Assembly: GCF_012933655.1 (NCBI RefSeq)
Contig: NZ_JABBJJ010000010.1
Span: 22,955 to 86,954 of the forward strand
Direction of reading: 5' to 3'
From: Pyxidicoccus fallax
Lineage (GTDB): Bacteria > Myxococcota > Myxococcia > Myxococcales > Myxococcaceae
DNA length: 64,000 nt
Below the pieces are notes generated by a model, which saw only the letters and a list, made by a program, of their open reading frames with translations, searched no databases and was not told where the DNA came from. How positions within the stretch are numbered: the first letter of the stretch is position 1; each line of letters begins with the position of its first letter. Both the position numbers and the translations under genes were made by a program. Of the stretch, positions 47,603 to 57,147 are shown in pieces.

Positions 47603-49600
47603 TCAGGGCTTGCCGGGGTGCCGCTCGAGGACGGCGGCCTGCGAGAGTCGGGTGTACCGGGGCTCCAGCTCGTAGGCATTGAGGATGTTGCAGGCCGGCA
47701 GCTTCTCCCAGCTTCCGGAGGCCCACATCGTCGCGCCCATGCCGATGCCGTCCAGGAAGCGGAGGAACTCGTCGCCGTCCGCCTCCCAGGCGCCATTGTC
47801 GCCGGGCTTCATCTGCGTGCTGGGCCAGCCGTACTCACCGATGAAGCCCTGCGTGCCCTGGGCGGCCACCCAGTCGGTGAAGGGCTTCACCCGCGAGATG
47901 GTGTACGCCCCCACCGACGCGTGGCCCTTGCGCCGGGCCTCGGCCAGGTACACGGAGTGCGCGGACCGGTACTTCCCGCCGCCATCGTCCGGGTACTCGG
48001 GGAAGTCCAACGAGTCCATGTAGATGTGGGCGTGATACATGATGTTGTTGGCGCTGTCGGTGATCCACTTGCGCGGGTGGTGCGTGGGCCACTGCTCCGC
48101 GGAGGCCCACGAGTAGCCCTCCACCATGACGAGCGTGGTGTCCTTGTTCGTGTTGCGCAGCGTGTTCACCACCTCCTGCGAGTAGCGCTCCCACTGCTGC
48201 GCCGCCGTGAGATTCCCCGAGCGCGTGCCCTGGTTGAGCTGGTCCACGTAGAAGACGTGCGGAGCGGTGCCGGTCGTCCCGTCCACGATGAACTGGATGC
48301 CGAGGGCGCGGTAGGTCGTCCACAGCGTCGCGTCGGGGGTGAAGTACACGCGGTGCTCCACGCCCTTGGTGATGGGGAACTCCTCGCTGAAGAAGTTGGT
48401 CGACCAGTCGCTGGAGGACATCACCATCCGCGCGCGGACGAAGCCCGGCGTGGACGTGGGGACGAAGACCTTCGCCTGGAAGCTCCGCCCCTGGGTGCTG
48501 GTGGTGCGCTGGGTGCTCGCATACAGCCGCGCGCCGAACACCAGGTGGTCGGCCGTCCCGGTGCCGGTGAGCTTCAGCGAGCCCTGGGCGTTGCGGGACT
48601 CCCAGACGACGCTCTCGCTGGCCTGGGCGAGCCAACCCTGGGTGCCCGTCTCGAAGTTGGAGATGGAGACGGGGCTCAAGAGCGTGCCCTCGGCGGGGAG
48701 CAGGTCATGGGGCTCGTTCATGATGTCGTACGCGTAGACGGCCGCGGCGGCCTCGGGGACGGCCTTGATGGCGGCGGCAATCAGGCTCCAGGCCTGCGCG
48801 TACTGGGCCGGGGTGGGGGCTCCAGCCGCGCCGAAGGGGAGCTTCACCCCGCCGCGGTTCGTGTAGTGCCCGTAGTTGTGCATGTCGACAATGACCTTGA
48901 GGCCCGCCGCGTTCGCGTCCTTCAGCGTCTGCAGCAGCAGGTCCAGGTACTGCGCGTTCAGCGGCTTGCCGAGTTCCGGCTGGATGCGCTCCCAGATGAA
49001 GGGGATGCGCACCACGGTGTGGCCGCCCTGGTCCTTCAGGAACCTCAGCGAGTTGTACGACGGCTTCGAGTACGTGGTGCCGTACGTGCCGGGGAGCACC
49101 CCGCCGGCGTTGCCCAGGTCCATGAGGTTGATGCCACGCACGTAGCGCTTCGCGGGCACGCCATTCACATGGAACGTGTAGTTGGACACGATGCGTCCGG
49201 CCTCGAAGTAGACGACGGAGCCGGTGGCGTTGGTCGCCCGGGTGAACCAGAGGTAGTCCCCGGTGACCATGTTGGAGTCAATCGTGTAGCCCCAGTTGAA
49301 CTCCTTCGTCTCTCCGGAGGCGAAGTTCTGCCCCGTCACGGTCTTCCTGTAGACGGCTGACGAGGAGATGACTCCGGTGGCCGCGTTGTAGGGGCGGATC
49401 TCGAAGTGGAGGGTGACGTTCGCTACGGCTTCGGGCGACTGGATGCCGATGAAGAAGCCAACGGTCTGTCCCGAGGAGACGTCCCTCGGGCCGACCTGGG
49501 CTCCGCGGTTCACGAAGGTGACTGCGCTCGCGGTGAGGGGGGTGACCAGGAGCAGCAGCAGCGCGGAGAGGGAGACCCAATTATTGGCACGAAAATGCAA
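47603..49600 (-). CDS. Secreted glycoside hydrolase family 5-like enzyme (cellulase type) with CBM-like insert
   Basis: A 665-residue exported enzyme. The signal peptide (HFRANNWVSLSALLLLLVTPLTASA) starts at a TTG, 49600, with AAAGG about 8 bases upstream; a longer frame to TTG 49672 has no RBS. The N-terminal 130 residues form a beta-sandwich. The GH5 TIM barrel has RYVRGINLMDLG, TVVRIPFIWERIQP, VIVDMHNYG, the acid/base Glu296 (IMNEPHD) and the nucleophile Glu589 (IGEYGWPS). An insert of about 150 residues between them (FETGTQGWLAQASESVVW...) looks like a carbohydrate-binding beta-sandwich. Action on beta-1,4-glucans such as cellulose is expected but not shown. Confidence 0.82.
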   Translation of the reverse strand: MHFRANNWVSLSALLLLLVTPLTASAVTFVNRGAQVGPRDVSSGQTVGFFIGIQSPEAVANVTLHFEIRPYNAATGVISSSAVYRKTVTGQNFASGETKEFNWGYTIDSNMVTGDYLWFTRATNATGSVVYFEAGRIVSNYTFHVNGVPAKRYVRGINLMDLGNAGGVLPGTYGTTYSKPSYNSLRFLKDQGGHTVVRIPFIWERIQPELGKPLNAQYLDLLLQTLKDANAAGLKVIVDMHNYGHYTNRGGVKLPFGAAGAPTPAQYAQAWSLIAAAIKAVPEAAAAVYAYDIMNEPHDLLPAEGTLLSPVSISNFETGTQGWLAQASESVVWESRNAQGSLKLTGTGTADHLVFGARLYASTQRTTSTQGRSFQAKVFVPTSTPGFVRARMVMSSSDWSTNFFSEEFPITKGVEHRVYFTPDATLWTTYRALGIQFIVDGTTGTAPHVFYVDQLNQGTRSGNLTAAQQWERYSQEVVNTLRNTNKDTTLVMVEGYSWASAEQWPTHHPRKWITDSANNIMYHAHIYMDSLDFPEYPDDGGGKYRSAHSVYLAEARRKGHASVGAYTISRVKPFTDWVAAQGTQGFIGEYGWPSTQMKPGDNGAWEADGDEFLRFLDGIGMGATMWASGSWEKLPACNILNAYELEPRYTRLSQAAVLERHPGKP

Positions 49601-49809
49601 CTTAAAGCCTTTCTGTGAATGACGCAGAACAGCGTCGGTTACATTTTGTGGCGGAAGCAGGTGGGTGACCAAAGCAATTCATTGGAAATTCAGCGTGTGA
49701 TTACAGCGACATGAAACACTAGAAAAAACCTGGGACGGTGCTGGGGGAGGGAACTCGTAGCGGATGGCGGCCTGATTCCAGGCCGTGTCCACCACAAGCG
49801 AGTCCATCC

Positions 49810-50430
49810 ATGAAGAAGCTTCCAGTGTCCCTGCTCGTCCTGTCCCTCTCGGCCTGGGGTTGCGGCGAGGCCGACGTCGCGGCTTCTCCCGCCTCCGTCG
49901 AGCAGACCGAGCAGGAGCTCCAGGCCCGCGCCTTCAACCCGCGGGAGGTCATCCTCCTGTCATTCTCCGGGGATACCCACTCGGCGGCGCTGATGATCAC
50001 CGACACGCCGGGAGCGTGCGCCCGGTTCCAGCAGGGCAAGCGGGCCCGCTGGGAGAAGGTGCTCACCTTCGAGTTGGGAAAGGCGGACGGCTACACCGAG
50101 GACCCGATGGAGGCGAACGCCCTCCCGCTCGACAAGGGCTTCTACAAGGTCGTCCACCACGACGACACGTCGGCGGGGCCCTTCCAGGACCGGTGGTCCA
50201 TCGTCTTCAACACCGAGCGTGACGGGGAATGCAACAACACCAGCACGCTCGGGTCCGCCCAGGGTGGCGGGGTCTACCTCCAGTCGCTCGACTTGAGTTC
50301 GACGGGAGGAGGCCGAGGCGCCTACCACGTGTCCTTCGGCTCCGGTGCCGCGCAGCGCTTCGGCGTGTTCGAGGCCACGCCCTGCGTCATCAACATCGAG
50401 GACCTCCCGCCCGTGTTCACCTGCGAGTAG
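49810..50430 (+). CDS. Hypothetical secreted lipoprotein
   Basis: A 206-residue lipoprotein. The signal peptide ends in WGC (LSAWGCGEADV), with Cys about residue 18. The mature protein is beta-rich (VILLSFSGDTHSAALMI, KVLTFELGKADGY, YKVVHHDDTSAGPF), has three further cysteines (one in GECNN, two near the end, TPCVI and FTCE) and no match to a family I know. ATG 49810 gives a normal signal peptide, while upstream in-frame codons do not. A hairpin terminator lies between it and the convergent small lipoprotein. Confidence 0.65.
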   Translation: MKKLPVSLLVLSLSAWGCGEADVAASPASVEQTEQELQARAFNPREVILLSFSGDTHSAALMITDTPGACARFQQGKRARWEKVLTFELGKADGYTEDPMEANALPLDKGFYKVVHHDDTSAGPFQDRWSIVFNTERDGECNNTSTLGSAQGGGVYLQSLDLSSTGGGRGAYHVSFGSGAAQRFGVFEATPCVINIEDLPPVFTCE

Positions 50431-50442
50431 CACCCGCGGCTC

Positions 50443-50470
50443 CGCCCCTGGACTTGCGAGTCCGGGGGCG
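50443..50470. terminator. Hairpin terminator between two convergent lipoprotein genes
   Basis: A 12-base inverted repeat with one G-T wobble: CGCCCCTGGACT (50443-50454), loop TGCG, AGTCCGGGGGCG (50459-50470). It begins 12 bases after the stop at 50430 and ends 26 bases before the stop of the convergent gene. Confidence 0.65.
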
Positions 50471-50495
50471 AAGCGCCAGGCGGGACGGGTACCCG

Positions 50496-50744
50496 TCAGT
50501 ATTCGCAGCCCATGTAACAGCTGTCCAGGTCCTCCTCACAGAAGGCAATCTGCTCCGGAGTCTGGGCACTGCGCATGCAGTAGTTGTACAGCGTGAGGCA
50601 GGCGCGCTCGCAGGGCGGCGGCGCCATGGCCGTCACCGTCTCCTCCGTCGGCGCGCCCGTCGGCTCCTGGGCATCCATCTCAGCGCCGCCACAGCCGACC
50701 AGCATGCCGACCGACAACAGTCCCGCCATGATTGCCATTCGCAT
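50496..50744 (-). CDS. Small Cys-rich lipoprotein
   Basis: An 82-residue exported protein. The lipobox is LVGC (Cys18, GMLVGCGGAEM). The mature part is acidic with two pairs of cysteines near the end (PCERACLTLYNYC, AFCEEDLDSCYMGC), probably disulphide-bonded into a small domain. Small Cys-rich lipoproteins of this size are common in myxobacteria; no function is known. GGAG lies about 7 bases before the ATG at 50744. Possible alternative start at 50738. Confidence 0.65.
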   Translation of the reverse strand: MRMAIMAGLLSVGMLVGCGGAEMDAQEPTGAPTEETVTAMAPPPCERACLTLYNYCMRSAQTPEQIAFCEEDLDSCYMGCEY

Positions 50745-50924
50745 GGAAAACTCCGTGTGAGGGTGGAGAGCTGCAAGAGCAATCCTACATCAAAAACAGA
50801 GAATGCGGAATATCCATGAGTCCTTGCCAGGTGTGGACTCATTGCGTCAGCCGGAGTTCCAGCGGAGGCCCGGGCTCTGGTAGAGGGACGCGGCTGTCCC
50901 CACATCCACTCCTGGAGTCCTCTC

Positions 50925-51449
50925 ATGTCCCGGCTGTCCCGCCACGCGCTCGTGCTCGCCCTGTTGCTCACCTCCACCTCGGCCCTCGCGGGGGACCAGT
51001 GGGTGAAGGCGCGCACGGTGCTCAACACGTGCGGCTACTTCAGCACCTCGCAGGCGGAAATCACCCTCACGTACCGCAACCAAGACCTGCCCTGGGGCAC
51101 CAGCGTGTTCCTCATCTACGGCTTCGGTGGAAGCACGAGTCCCACCACCACCTTCGACTGGGCGCCGCAGCCGACGACCGTCGAGGCGCCGGCGGTGGCG
51201 GGGTGGCACTGGGAGGCCACGGTGGTGAGCGTCATCCGCGCGCGCTCCTCCACGCAGTACAACAACATCAACTACGTCTGGAAGGTGGTCCTCCCGGACG
51301 GCAACGTGTTCTACGAGAAGGGCAACAGCTCCACCTACGGCTACTACTCCGCGGACTTCTCGCACGTGCCCATGCCGTGCACCAACGTCACCGGGCAATT
51401 CATCGGCACCCCGACGCCGCTGGCCATCACCACCGTCGTGAAGAACTGA
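50925..51449 (+). CDS. Secreted beta-rich hypothetical protein
   Basis: A 174-residue exported protein with signal peptide 1-23 (ALVLALLLTSTSALAG). The mature chain is aromatic- and Thr/Ser-rich (TVLNTCGYFSTSQ, TFDWAPQPTTVE, YVWKVVLPDGNVFYEKGN) with two cysteines, and would fold as a beta-sandwich. Spacing resembles carbohydrate-binding-type folds, but I cannot assign a family. It is transcribed alone and ends at a strong hairpin. Confidence 0.6.
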   Translation: MSRLSRHALVLALLLTSTSALAGDQWVKARTVLNTCGYFSTSQAEITLTYRNQDLPWGTSVFLIYGFGGSTSPTTTFDWAPQPTTVEAPAVAGWHWEATVVSVIRARSSTQYNNINYVWKVVLPDGNVFYEKGNSSTYGYYSADFSHVPMPCTNVTGQFIGTPTPLAITTVVKN

Positions 51450-51459
51450 CGTCGTCCGG

Positions 51460-51488
51460 GGCGCCCGTCACACGGTGTGGCGGGCGCC
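51460..51488. terminator. Hairpin terminator after the secreted beta-rich protein gene
   Basis: A 14-base inverted repeat with one G-T pair: GGCGCCCGTCACAC (51460-51473) and GTGTGGCGGGCGCC (51475-51488), beginning 11 bases after the stop at 51449. Confidence 0.65.
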
Positions 51489-51574
51489 TTCCGGCCCAGG
51501 GCAGTGCGGGCGCACAGTTCGGCAGCGGCAGGTTCCCGTCACCGTGAAGCGACTGTCGTGACGGCCGCGCCGGC

Positions 51575-53080
51575 TCAGAGCCCGTGCCGCGTCTTGTACT
51601 CGGCGCTGTTCATGAGCGTCCTGACCACGGTGGCCCGGGTCGTCCCCGCGTTCAGCGCGTTGACGTACGTGGTCAACCCGGAGGTGTCCGGGTCACGCCC
51701 GAACAGGACGATGTACGCGTACTTCACGAAGTCCGTGTTCGACAGCGCGTTCATCGACGCGGCCGGCGTGTAGTTGTCCCGGCCGAGCCGGTAGGTCTGG
51801 TACTCGCTGGAGTTGAGGAAGGCCACCTGCACCCCGACGCGGGTCGAGGCGCCGCTCTCCAGGGCCTGCGTCCACGTCTGCTGGCCTCCGGCATCCGCGT
51901 CGCGGCCCAGCACCAGCCGGTAGAGGTACGCCACATACGTCGCATGCGTCATCGTCGCCGCGACCGGGCCACCCGCCGCCGCGGCCTGGTTGGCGTTGAT
52001 CTGCGCGTCCGTCAGCAGGCCCCGGCTGGTGATTTGACTCCGCTCCGCCGAGGTGAGGCTTCCTCCGGCGTAGGCCGAGACGAGCATCAGGTGGACCTTC
52101 GGCGTGTTGAGGTCATACATCAGTCCGAACCGGCTCTCGGCCTCGGAGGACAGCTCGGGCTGGTCCAGCAGCTCGTAGAACGTCACGCCCTCCAGGTTCA
52201 CCTTCGTCTGGGCCTTGATGATGTCCAGGTGCTTCTTGATGCCGTGGAAGCAGTCCTCCGTGAGCGGCTGCCCCGGCTGGTTCTCGTAGTCGTTCAGGTG
52301 GCCGTAGGGCGTGTGCGGGTCTCCCGCGTAGATCTCCGCGCAGTTGAACTCGTTGATGCGCACGGGGCGGTTGAAGCGGGCCATGTTGGTGAAGAGGCCG
52401 CCCGTGCCGAACCACGGGTCCGTGTCCAGGCTGGGATGATTGCGCCACGGATAGATGTGGTAGCCCACCACGTCGAACTGCACGCCCTGCTGGAGCATGA
52501 AGTCCAGGAAGCCATAGCCCCGGCCGATGAAGCCCAGGATGATGCGCAGGGGCACGCCGGAGCTCGCCCGGACGTCGCGGATGGCGCGGGACATGCCCCG
52601 GTTGACGGCGGCCTCCCGCAGCCCGCAGTCGTTGTAGTAGGGCGCGGCGTCCATCGCGGACGAACCCGGAGCAATCTTCAGCTGACGCTCGTTCTGGATC
52701 TCCCAGTCCGTGATGAGGTGCTTCATCTGATTGACGATGTTCTTCGTCGCGTCGTAGGCCTGCTGCTCCGTGGCCTGCGTTCCACAGACGTAGTTGTTCA
52801 CCGTGGGGTCGTACAGCATGGCCTCGACGGTGATGTTCCGCTCCTTGAAGGCGGTGACCACCTGGGTGAGCCAGGTGATGTTCGCGAAAGGAGAGACATC
52901 CAGTCGCACGGAGCGGATGTTGCGCTGGCTCAGGACGAGCGCCGTCTGCCGGGCCTTGTCCACCGTGCTGACGTGCGGGGGATGGAGGTTCACCCCGTAG
53001 GTGAATGCCCCCGCCGCGGAAGGCGGCAGGAGCGCCAGGGCGCACAGCGCCAGGAGCGCGAGTCCAGGGTGTCGAATCAT
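51575..53080 (-). CDS. Exported glycosyl-hydrolase-like TIM barrel with two C-terminal DUF4214 modules
   Basis: A 501-residue secreted protein. The signal peptide covers 1-25 (LALLALCALALLPPSAAGA). A (beta/alpha)8-type domain covers about 28-345 with the candidate acid/base in DWEIQNERQ (E127/E131) and the C-terminal candidate nucleophile in INEFNCAE, as in clan GH-A hydrolases. No exact family is recognised. The C-terminal 115 residues hold two DUF4214 modules (YLYRLVLGRDADAGGQQTW, and YIVLFGRDPDTSGLTTY with NSAEYKTRHG), usually thought to be surface-binding repeats. Pairing a hydrolase with DUF4214 suggests attachment to a cell surface or S-layer, which is inference. Confidence 0.75.
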   Translation of the reverse strand: MIRHPGLALLALCALALLPPSAAGAFTYGVNLHPPHVSTVDKARQTALVLSQRNIRSVRLDVSPFANITWLTQVVTAFKERNITVEAMLYDPTVNNYVCGTQATEQQAYDATKNIVNQMKHLITDWEIQNERQLKIAPGSSAMDAAPYYNDCGLREAAVNRGMSRAIRDVRASSGVPLRIILGFIGRGYGFLDFMLQQGVQFDVVGYHIYPWRNHPSLDTDPWFGTGGLFTNMARFNRPVRINEFNCAEIYAGDPHTPYGHLNDYENQPGQPLTEDCFHGIKKHLDIIKAQTKVNLEGVTFYELLDQPELSSEAESRFGLMYDLNTPKVHLMLVSAYAGGSLTSAERSQITSRGLLTDAQINANQAAAAGGPVAATMTHATYVAYLYRLVLGRDADAGGQQTWTQALESGASTRVGVQVAFLNSSEYQTYRLGRDNYTPAASMNALSNTDFVKYAYIVLFGRDPDTSGLTTYVNALNAGTTRATVVRTLMNSAEYKTRHGL

Positions 53081-53181
53081 GATGTTCCGTCCGTTCTCTT
53101 GCGTGGTGCTTTGACCAGGAGTTACTCCCTGGAATTCCAGCTTAAAAAGACGAAACGGATTCTGTCGACAGATATAATGTT

Positions 53182-53733
53182 TCAGCGTTTCTGTTTCGCG
53201 AGGCCCGCGTCGGCGAGGGCGCGGGCCTGACTGTTGGCGTTCTTCGCCTTCGTGGGCACGAGGCCGTCAATCGCCTCGTAACCCTTGAGGCCCTTCACGA
53301 CGAGGTACTCGCCCAGCTTCTTTCCGTGCTTCATGTTGTCCACGACCGCGTGGCACGACACGCGCTGAATCACCGCGAAGGGCTTTCCATCCTTCATGCG
53401 CCATTCCAGCTTGGGACTGAAGCGCGCCGCCGGGCACAGCGTGTCCGGCGGCCGCAGGGAGACGACGACCTCGGTGCCTCCCTTCAGGCGGATGTCCCGG
53501 AAGAAGTCGAAGGCGCTGTACCACTCCACCAGCATGTACTCGCCGCCAGGGCCCATGCACTCGATGGGCGCGTCCTCGCCCGCGGGCTCTTCCTCCTCAC
53601 CGGGGTTGTTCTCGGCCCGCGCCGCCACGCGGGTACAGGTCTCGGTGTCTGTGTATTCGAAGGTGACTTCCCGCGCGTGCGCCGTGCTCGCGAGCGCGAG
53701 GCACAGGGCGGGCAGGGTGAGGGACTTGTGCAT
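53182..53733 (-). CDS. Secreted hypothetical protein
   Basis: A 183-residue exported protein with signal peptide 1-20 (LTLPALCLALASTAHA). It has an acidic low-complexity segment (ENNPGEEEEPAGEDAP, about 42-58), paired cysteines (TETCTRV, IECMG, DTLCPAAR, VSCHAVV) and a Lys-rich C-terminal half (NMKHGKKLGEYLVVKG). No family is recognised. The start ATG at 53733 is the only one that gives a signal peptide. It runs in the same direction as the SNF2 gene upstream but 77 bases away; co-transcription is possible. Confidence 0.6.
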   Translation of the reverse strand: MHKSLTLPALCLALASTAHAREVTFEYTDTETCTRVAARAENNPGEEEEPAGEDAPIECMGPGGEYMLVEWYSAFDFFRDIRLKGGTEVVVSLRPPDTLCPAARFSPKLEWRMKDGKPFAVIQRVSCHAVVDNMKHGKKLGEYLVVKGLKGYEAIDGLVPTKAKNANSQARALADAGLAKQKR

Positions 53734-53810
53734 GGACGAAGACTCCGGTGCGTGCGGCGGACGGCCGGACTTGTACTCCGGCCCGCACGCCGCGCGCACG
53801 CACGAGCGCC

Positions 53811-56800
53811 TCAGTCCAGCAGCTGCATGAGGTCCGCCCGTGTGAGGGCCGTGGCGCCCTCGGCGCCGCCGAGCGCGGACTCGAAGAGGGCCCGCTTCTT
53901 CTCTTGGAGGGTGAGAATCTTCTCCTCCACGGTGCCCTGGGACACGAGCCGGTACACCATCACCGGCCGCTGCTGGCCGATGCGGTGCGCGCGGTCCGCG
54001 GCCTGCGCCTCCACCGACGGGTTCCACCACGGGTCCACCAGGAAGACATGGTCCGCCGCGGTGAGGTTGAGGCCCGTGGCGCCCGCCTTCAGCGAGATGA
54101 GCATCACCGGCGGGCCCTTCGGGTCCTGGAACGACGCGGCCACCGCGCCGCGGTTGGACGTCGTGCCGTCCAGGCGGATGAAGCCGATGTCCGCTTCCTT
54201 CAGCGCCGGCTCGATGAGGTCCAGCATGGACGTCCACTGCGAGAAGACGAGCGCCTTGTGCCCGTCCTCCACCGCCGTGCCGAGCGCCTCCACCAGCGCC
54301 TGCACCTTGGAGGACGTCTTCGCCTGCTGGCCCGGCACGAGGGCGGGGTGGCACGCGGCCTGACGCAGCCGCAGCAGCGCCTCCAGCGCCTTGAGCACGT
54401 TGCCGCCCGCGTCGAGCTGGGACACCACCTCCTCGCGTGTGGCCGCGTACACCGCGTCGTAGACGGCGCGCTCGCGCTCGCTGAGGGTGACGTGCCGCAC
54501 GGCCTCGGTGCGCGGCGGCAGCTCGGGCGCCACGTCGCGCTTGAGCCTGCGCAGCACGAAGGGGCGGATGCGCGCGCGCAGCCGCTCGGCCGCGCCCTTC
54601 TGGTTGTCCGTCACCGGCCGGGACCAGCGCTCGTCGAACTCCTTGCGCCCGCCGAGCAGGCCGCGGTTGGTGAAGTGCATCAGGCTCCACAGCTCCTCGA
54701 GCCGGTTCTCGATGGGCGTGCCGCTCAGCGCCACCCGGAAGGCGGCCTGCAGCCCGTACGCCGCGCGCGCCACCTGGCTGTCCGGGTTCTTGATGGCCTG
54801 CGCCTCGTCCAGCACCACCGTGTCCCACGTCCTCGCGCCGAGCACCTCCGCGTCCAGCCGCATGAGCGCGTACGTGGTGAGCGTCACGTCGGCCGACTCG
54901 TCCAGGGCGCGGCCGGGGCCGTGGTAGACGGACACCTTCAGCGACGGGCGGAAGCGCTTCACCTCCGCCTCCCAGTTGGGGAGCACGCTCGTGGGCGCCA
55001 CCACCAGCGTGCCCGGCCCCAGCGTGCAGATGGTCTGCAGCGTCTTGCCCAGACCCATGTCGTCCGCGAGCACGCCGCCCAGGCCCGCCTGCTTCAGGAA
55101 GGTGAGCCAGCTGACGCCCTGGAGCTGGTACGGGCGCAGCGTGGCGGTGAGGTCCTTGGGCAGCGTGACGTCCGGCAGCTTCTCGAAGCCCTGCACCAGG
55201 GGCGCCAGCCGCTCCAGGCCGGGCGGGGGAGGGTGGTCCAGCTCCTCGCACAGGCCGGTGAGCTGCGGAATGGCGTGGTTGGCCAGCCGCCCGTCCTTCT
55301 CGCGCGCCGCCAGCAGGTCCGCCACGCGCTGACCATGGGACTTCAGCCACTCCGCGGGCAGGGGCGCCCAGCCGCCGCCCTCCAGCGCCACCAGCCCCAG
55401 CCCTTCCTCCCACGCGCGGATGACCGACGCCGCGTCCACGGTGCGCGGCGCGCCCGGCTCCGCGCCCTCCACCTGGAAGTCCATGGTGAACTCCACGCGG
55501 GGCACGCCCTGCTGCGTGGTGGCTGTGTCCACCGAGAGGACGGGGCGCAGCTTCACGTTGGCGCCCACGATGCGCGCCGCGTCGCCGGTGAGGCTGCCGC
55601 TCCAGCGCCGCAGCTTGCTGGCGAGCTGCACCGCCTCCTGTCCCTGCACCGTCACGCGCCGGCCGGGCACCATGTTCAGGTCGTCGCGGAGCTGGTGGAT
55701 GAGCCGCTGCTCGGCGGCCTCGTCGCGCACGGGCACCGCGCCCTTGATGAACACCATGCGCCCGTTGTCGATGCGCACGCTCGGCGGCGAGCCGTACACC
55801 AGCGTGGGGAGCGCGGAGAGCCCGGCGGCGAGCTGGTTGAGCTCGATGGAGATGCGCGGCTTGAGCGTGCGGTCGATGGGCGGCAGCCGCTGGCTCCTCA
55901 CGTCCACCGGCAGGCGCCGCGCGAGGTCCGGCAGCACCTTGCCGGTCAGCTCGCCCATCTGCTCGGGCGAGAAGGCGCGCACCTGCGGCAGGTGCTCCAG
56001 CCGGGGGCCGGTGAGGGCCTGCTCTCCGAGCCGGCAGAGCGTGCCGCCACTCAGCGCGAAGCCGGGGGCCACCACCTCGGTGAGGTTCGGGTCCTTGTCC
56101 ACCTTCAGCACCGTCTGCTCGCCGCGGTCCTCCACGGTGACGCGGGGCAGGAGGGGCTCGGCGGAGACGGAGATGAGCGCGCCGTCGAAGATGACGGTGC
56201 GCGCGGGCTCCAGCGCGCGCAGCAGGGCCTCGAGCCGCTCGGGCGGAAGCGCCCCCTTCGTGGGCTTCAAGAGCAGCTTGTCGGCGACGAGGTCGCACGG
56301 GTCCACGTGGATGCGCGCGGCCTCCACCGGGTTCGTCAGCACCGAGGCCAGGCTGCGCGCCAGCAGCCGCGCGGTGTTGTCCGGACGCACGACGAGGCGT
56401 TCGAGCTGCAACCCTCCGTCCACGCGCTTGAAGCGGTACACCATGCGCTCCGGCTTCGCCGGGGCACCACCGGGGCGCGCGGTCGCGGGCGCCTGGGACG
56501 CGACGGGCCGGGACGCAGCCGGAGCCGCGGGGGCGCGCGGCGCGGGGGCCCGCGGCGTGGGAGCGCGCTGGCTCTGCGACTGGTGGAAGAAGACGGCCGC
56601 CGCCACCACGTGCTCGCACGGGTCCACCCGTCCCTTGCAGTCGCACTCCCAGATTTCGTCCTCCGGGTAGAGGACGGTGGTCAGCGGCGTGGGACGGCCG
56701 GCGGCGCGCACCCGCAGCACGGCCTCCTCTTCACCCACGGACTGCACGGAGACAGCACCCGCACGGGCGAGGCCCATGCCGGCGGACCAGGTGTCCGGGC

Positions 56801-56846
56801 GTGCTTCCTCCCGGATGGCTTCGAGCAGTTCCGCGGTCGCAGACAT
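53811..56846 (-). CDS. SNF2/SWI2-family DNA-dependent ATPase with SWIM zinc finger
   Basis: A 1011-residue helicase-like ATPase. The N-terminal SWIM zinc finger covers about 66-80, with C68, C70, C77 and H79 ([14 protein letters not shown]). An Ala/Pro-rich linker follows (about 90-130). The bipartite SNF2 motor sits at about 540-990. Motif I (ADDMGLGKT) is near 595, motif II (LDEAQAIKN) near 680 in the DEAQ form, motif III ([14 protein letters not shown]) follows, and the C-lobe has [15 protein letters not shown] and [13 protein letters not shown] ending DRAHRIGQ. It translocates on double-stranded DNA or moves proteins off it; a role in RNA-polymerase recycling or DNA repair is family knowledge. 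Confidence 0.92.
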   Translation of the reverse strand: MSATAELLEAIREEARPDTWSAGMGLARAGAVSVQSVGEEEAVLRVRAAGRPTPLTTVLYPEDEIWECDCKGRVDPCEHVVAAAVFFHQSQSQRAPTPRAPAPRAPAAPAASRPVASQAPATARPGGAPAKPERMVYRFKRVDGGLQLERLVVRPDNTARLLARSLASVLTNPVEAARIHVDPCDLVADKLLLKPTKGALPPERLEALLRALEPARTVIFDGALISVSAEPLLPRVTVEDRGEQTVLKVDKDPNLTEVVAPGFALSGGTLCRLGEQALTGPRLEHLPQVRAFSPEQMGELTGKVLPDLARRLPVDVRSQRLPPIDRTLKPRISIELNQLAAGLSALPTLVYGSPPSVRIDNGRMVFIKGAVPVRDEAAEQRLIHQLRDDLNMVPGRRVTVQGQEAVQLASKLRRWSGSLTGDAARIVGANVKLRPVLSVDTATTQQGVPRVEFTMDFQVEGAEPGAPRTVDAASVIRAWEEGLGLVALEGGGWAPLPAEWLKSHGQRVADLLAAREKDGRLANHAIPQLTGLCEELDHPPPPGLERLAPLVQGFEKLPDVTLPKDLTATLRPYQLQGVSWLTFLKQAGLGGVLADDMGLGKTLQTICTLGPGTLVVAPTSVLPNWEAEVKRFRPSLKVSVYHGPGRALDESADVTLTTYALMRLDAEVLGARTWDTVVLDEAQAIKNPDSQVARAAYGLQAAFRVALSGTPIENRLEELWSLMHFTNRGLLGGRKEFDERWSRPVTDNQKGAAERLRARIRPFVLRRLKRDVAPELPPRTEAVRHVTLSERERAVYDAVYAATREEVVSQLDAGGNVLKALEALLRLRQAACHPALVPGQQAKTSSKVQALVEALGTAVEDGHKALVFSQWTSMLDLIEPALKEADIGFIRLDGTTSNRGAVAASFQDPKGPPVMLISLKAGATGLNLTAADHVFLVDPWWNPSVEAQAADRAHRIGQQRPVMVYRLVSQGTVEEKILTLQEKKRALFESALGGAEGATALTRADLMQLLD

Positions 56847-57147
56847 AAGAGGGCGCCTCCCTATCCCCTCGAAGGGCCCCGCGCAAACCCACCGGGCGTG
56901 CGGCCGAAGCCCCCGGGGGCTTGTACCACTGACGCGCCGCGCCGCATTGGACGGATGAAGCCGTGTGCCCGGCGGAGAGGCGAGCAGACGAAGACTCTCG
57001 GCGGGGGAGGGCCGGCCCCGCGGCGACGCGCGGGCAGTGGCCGCTTCCGCGGGAGGAAACGCCGCCGCCCGTCATCGAGGCGCCGGGAGGTCACAAACGG
57101 TGCTTTCGCACTCGGCCTCTTCGGATGAGTACCTGAGGGGGGACATC

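Noticed and set aside
44273..49360. A 1695-codon plus-strand reading frame across the lipoprotein and GH5-like genes
   Set aside because: It is antisense to two genes with clear signal peptides, repeats and active-site motifs, has no domain logic, and its composition is the mirror of their GC-rich codons.
53748..57128. A 1126-codon plus-strand frame over the SNF2 gene
   Set aside because: Antisense of a complete SNF2 helicase with all motifs; Arg/His/Val-rich composition typical of a shadow frame.
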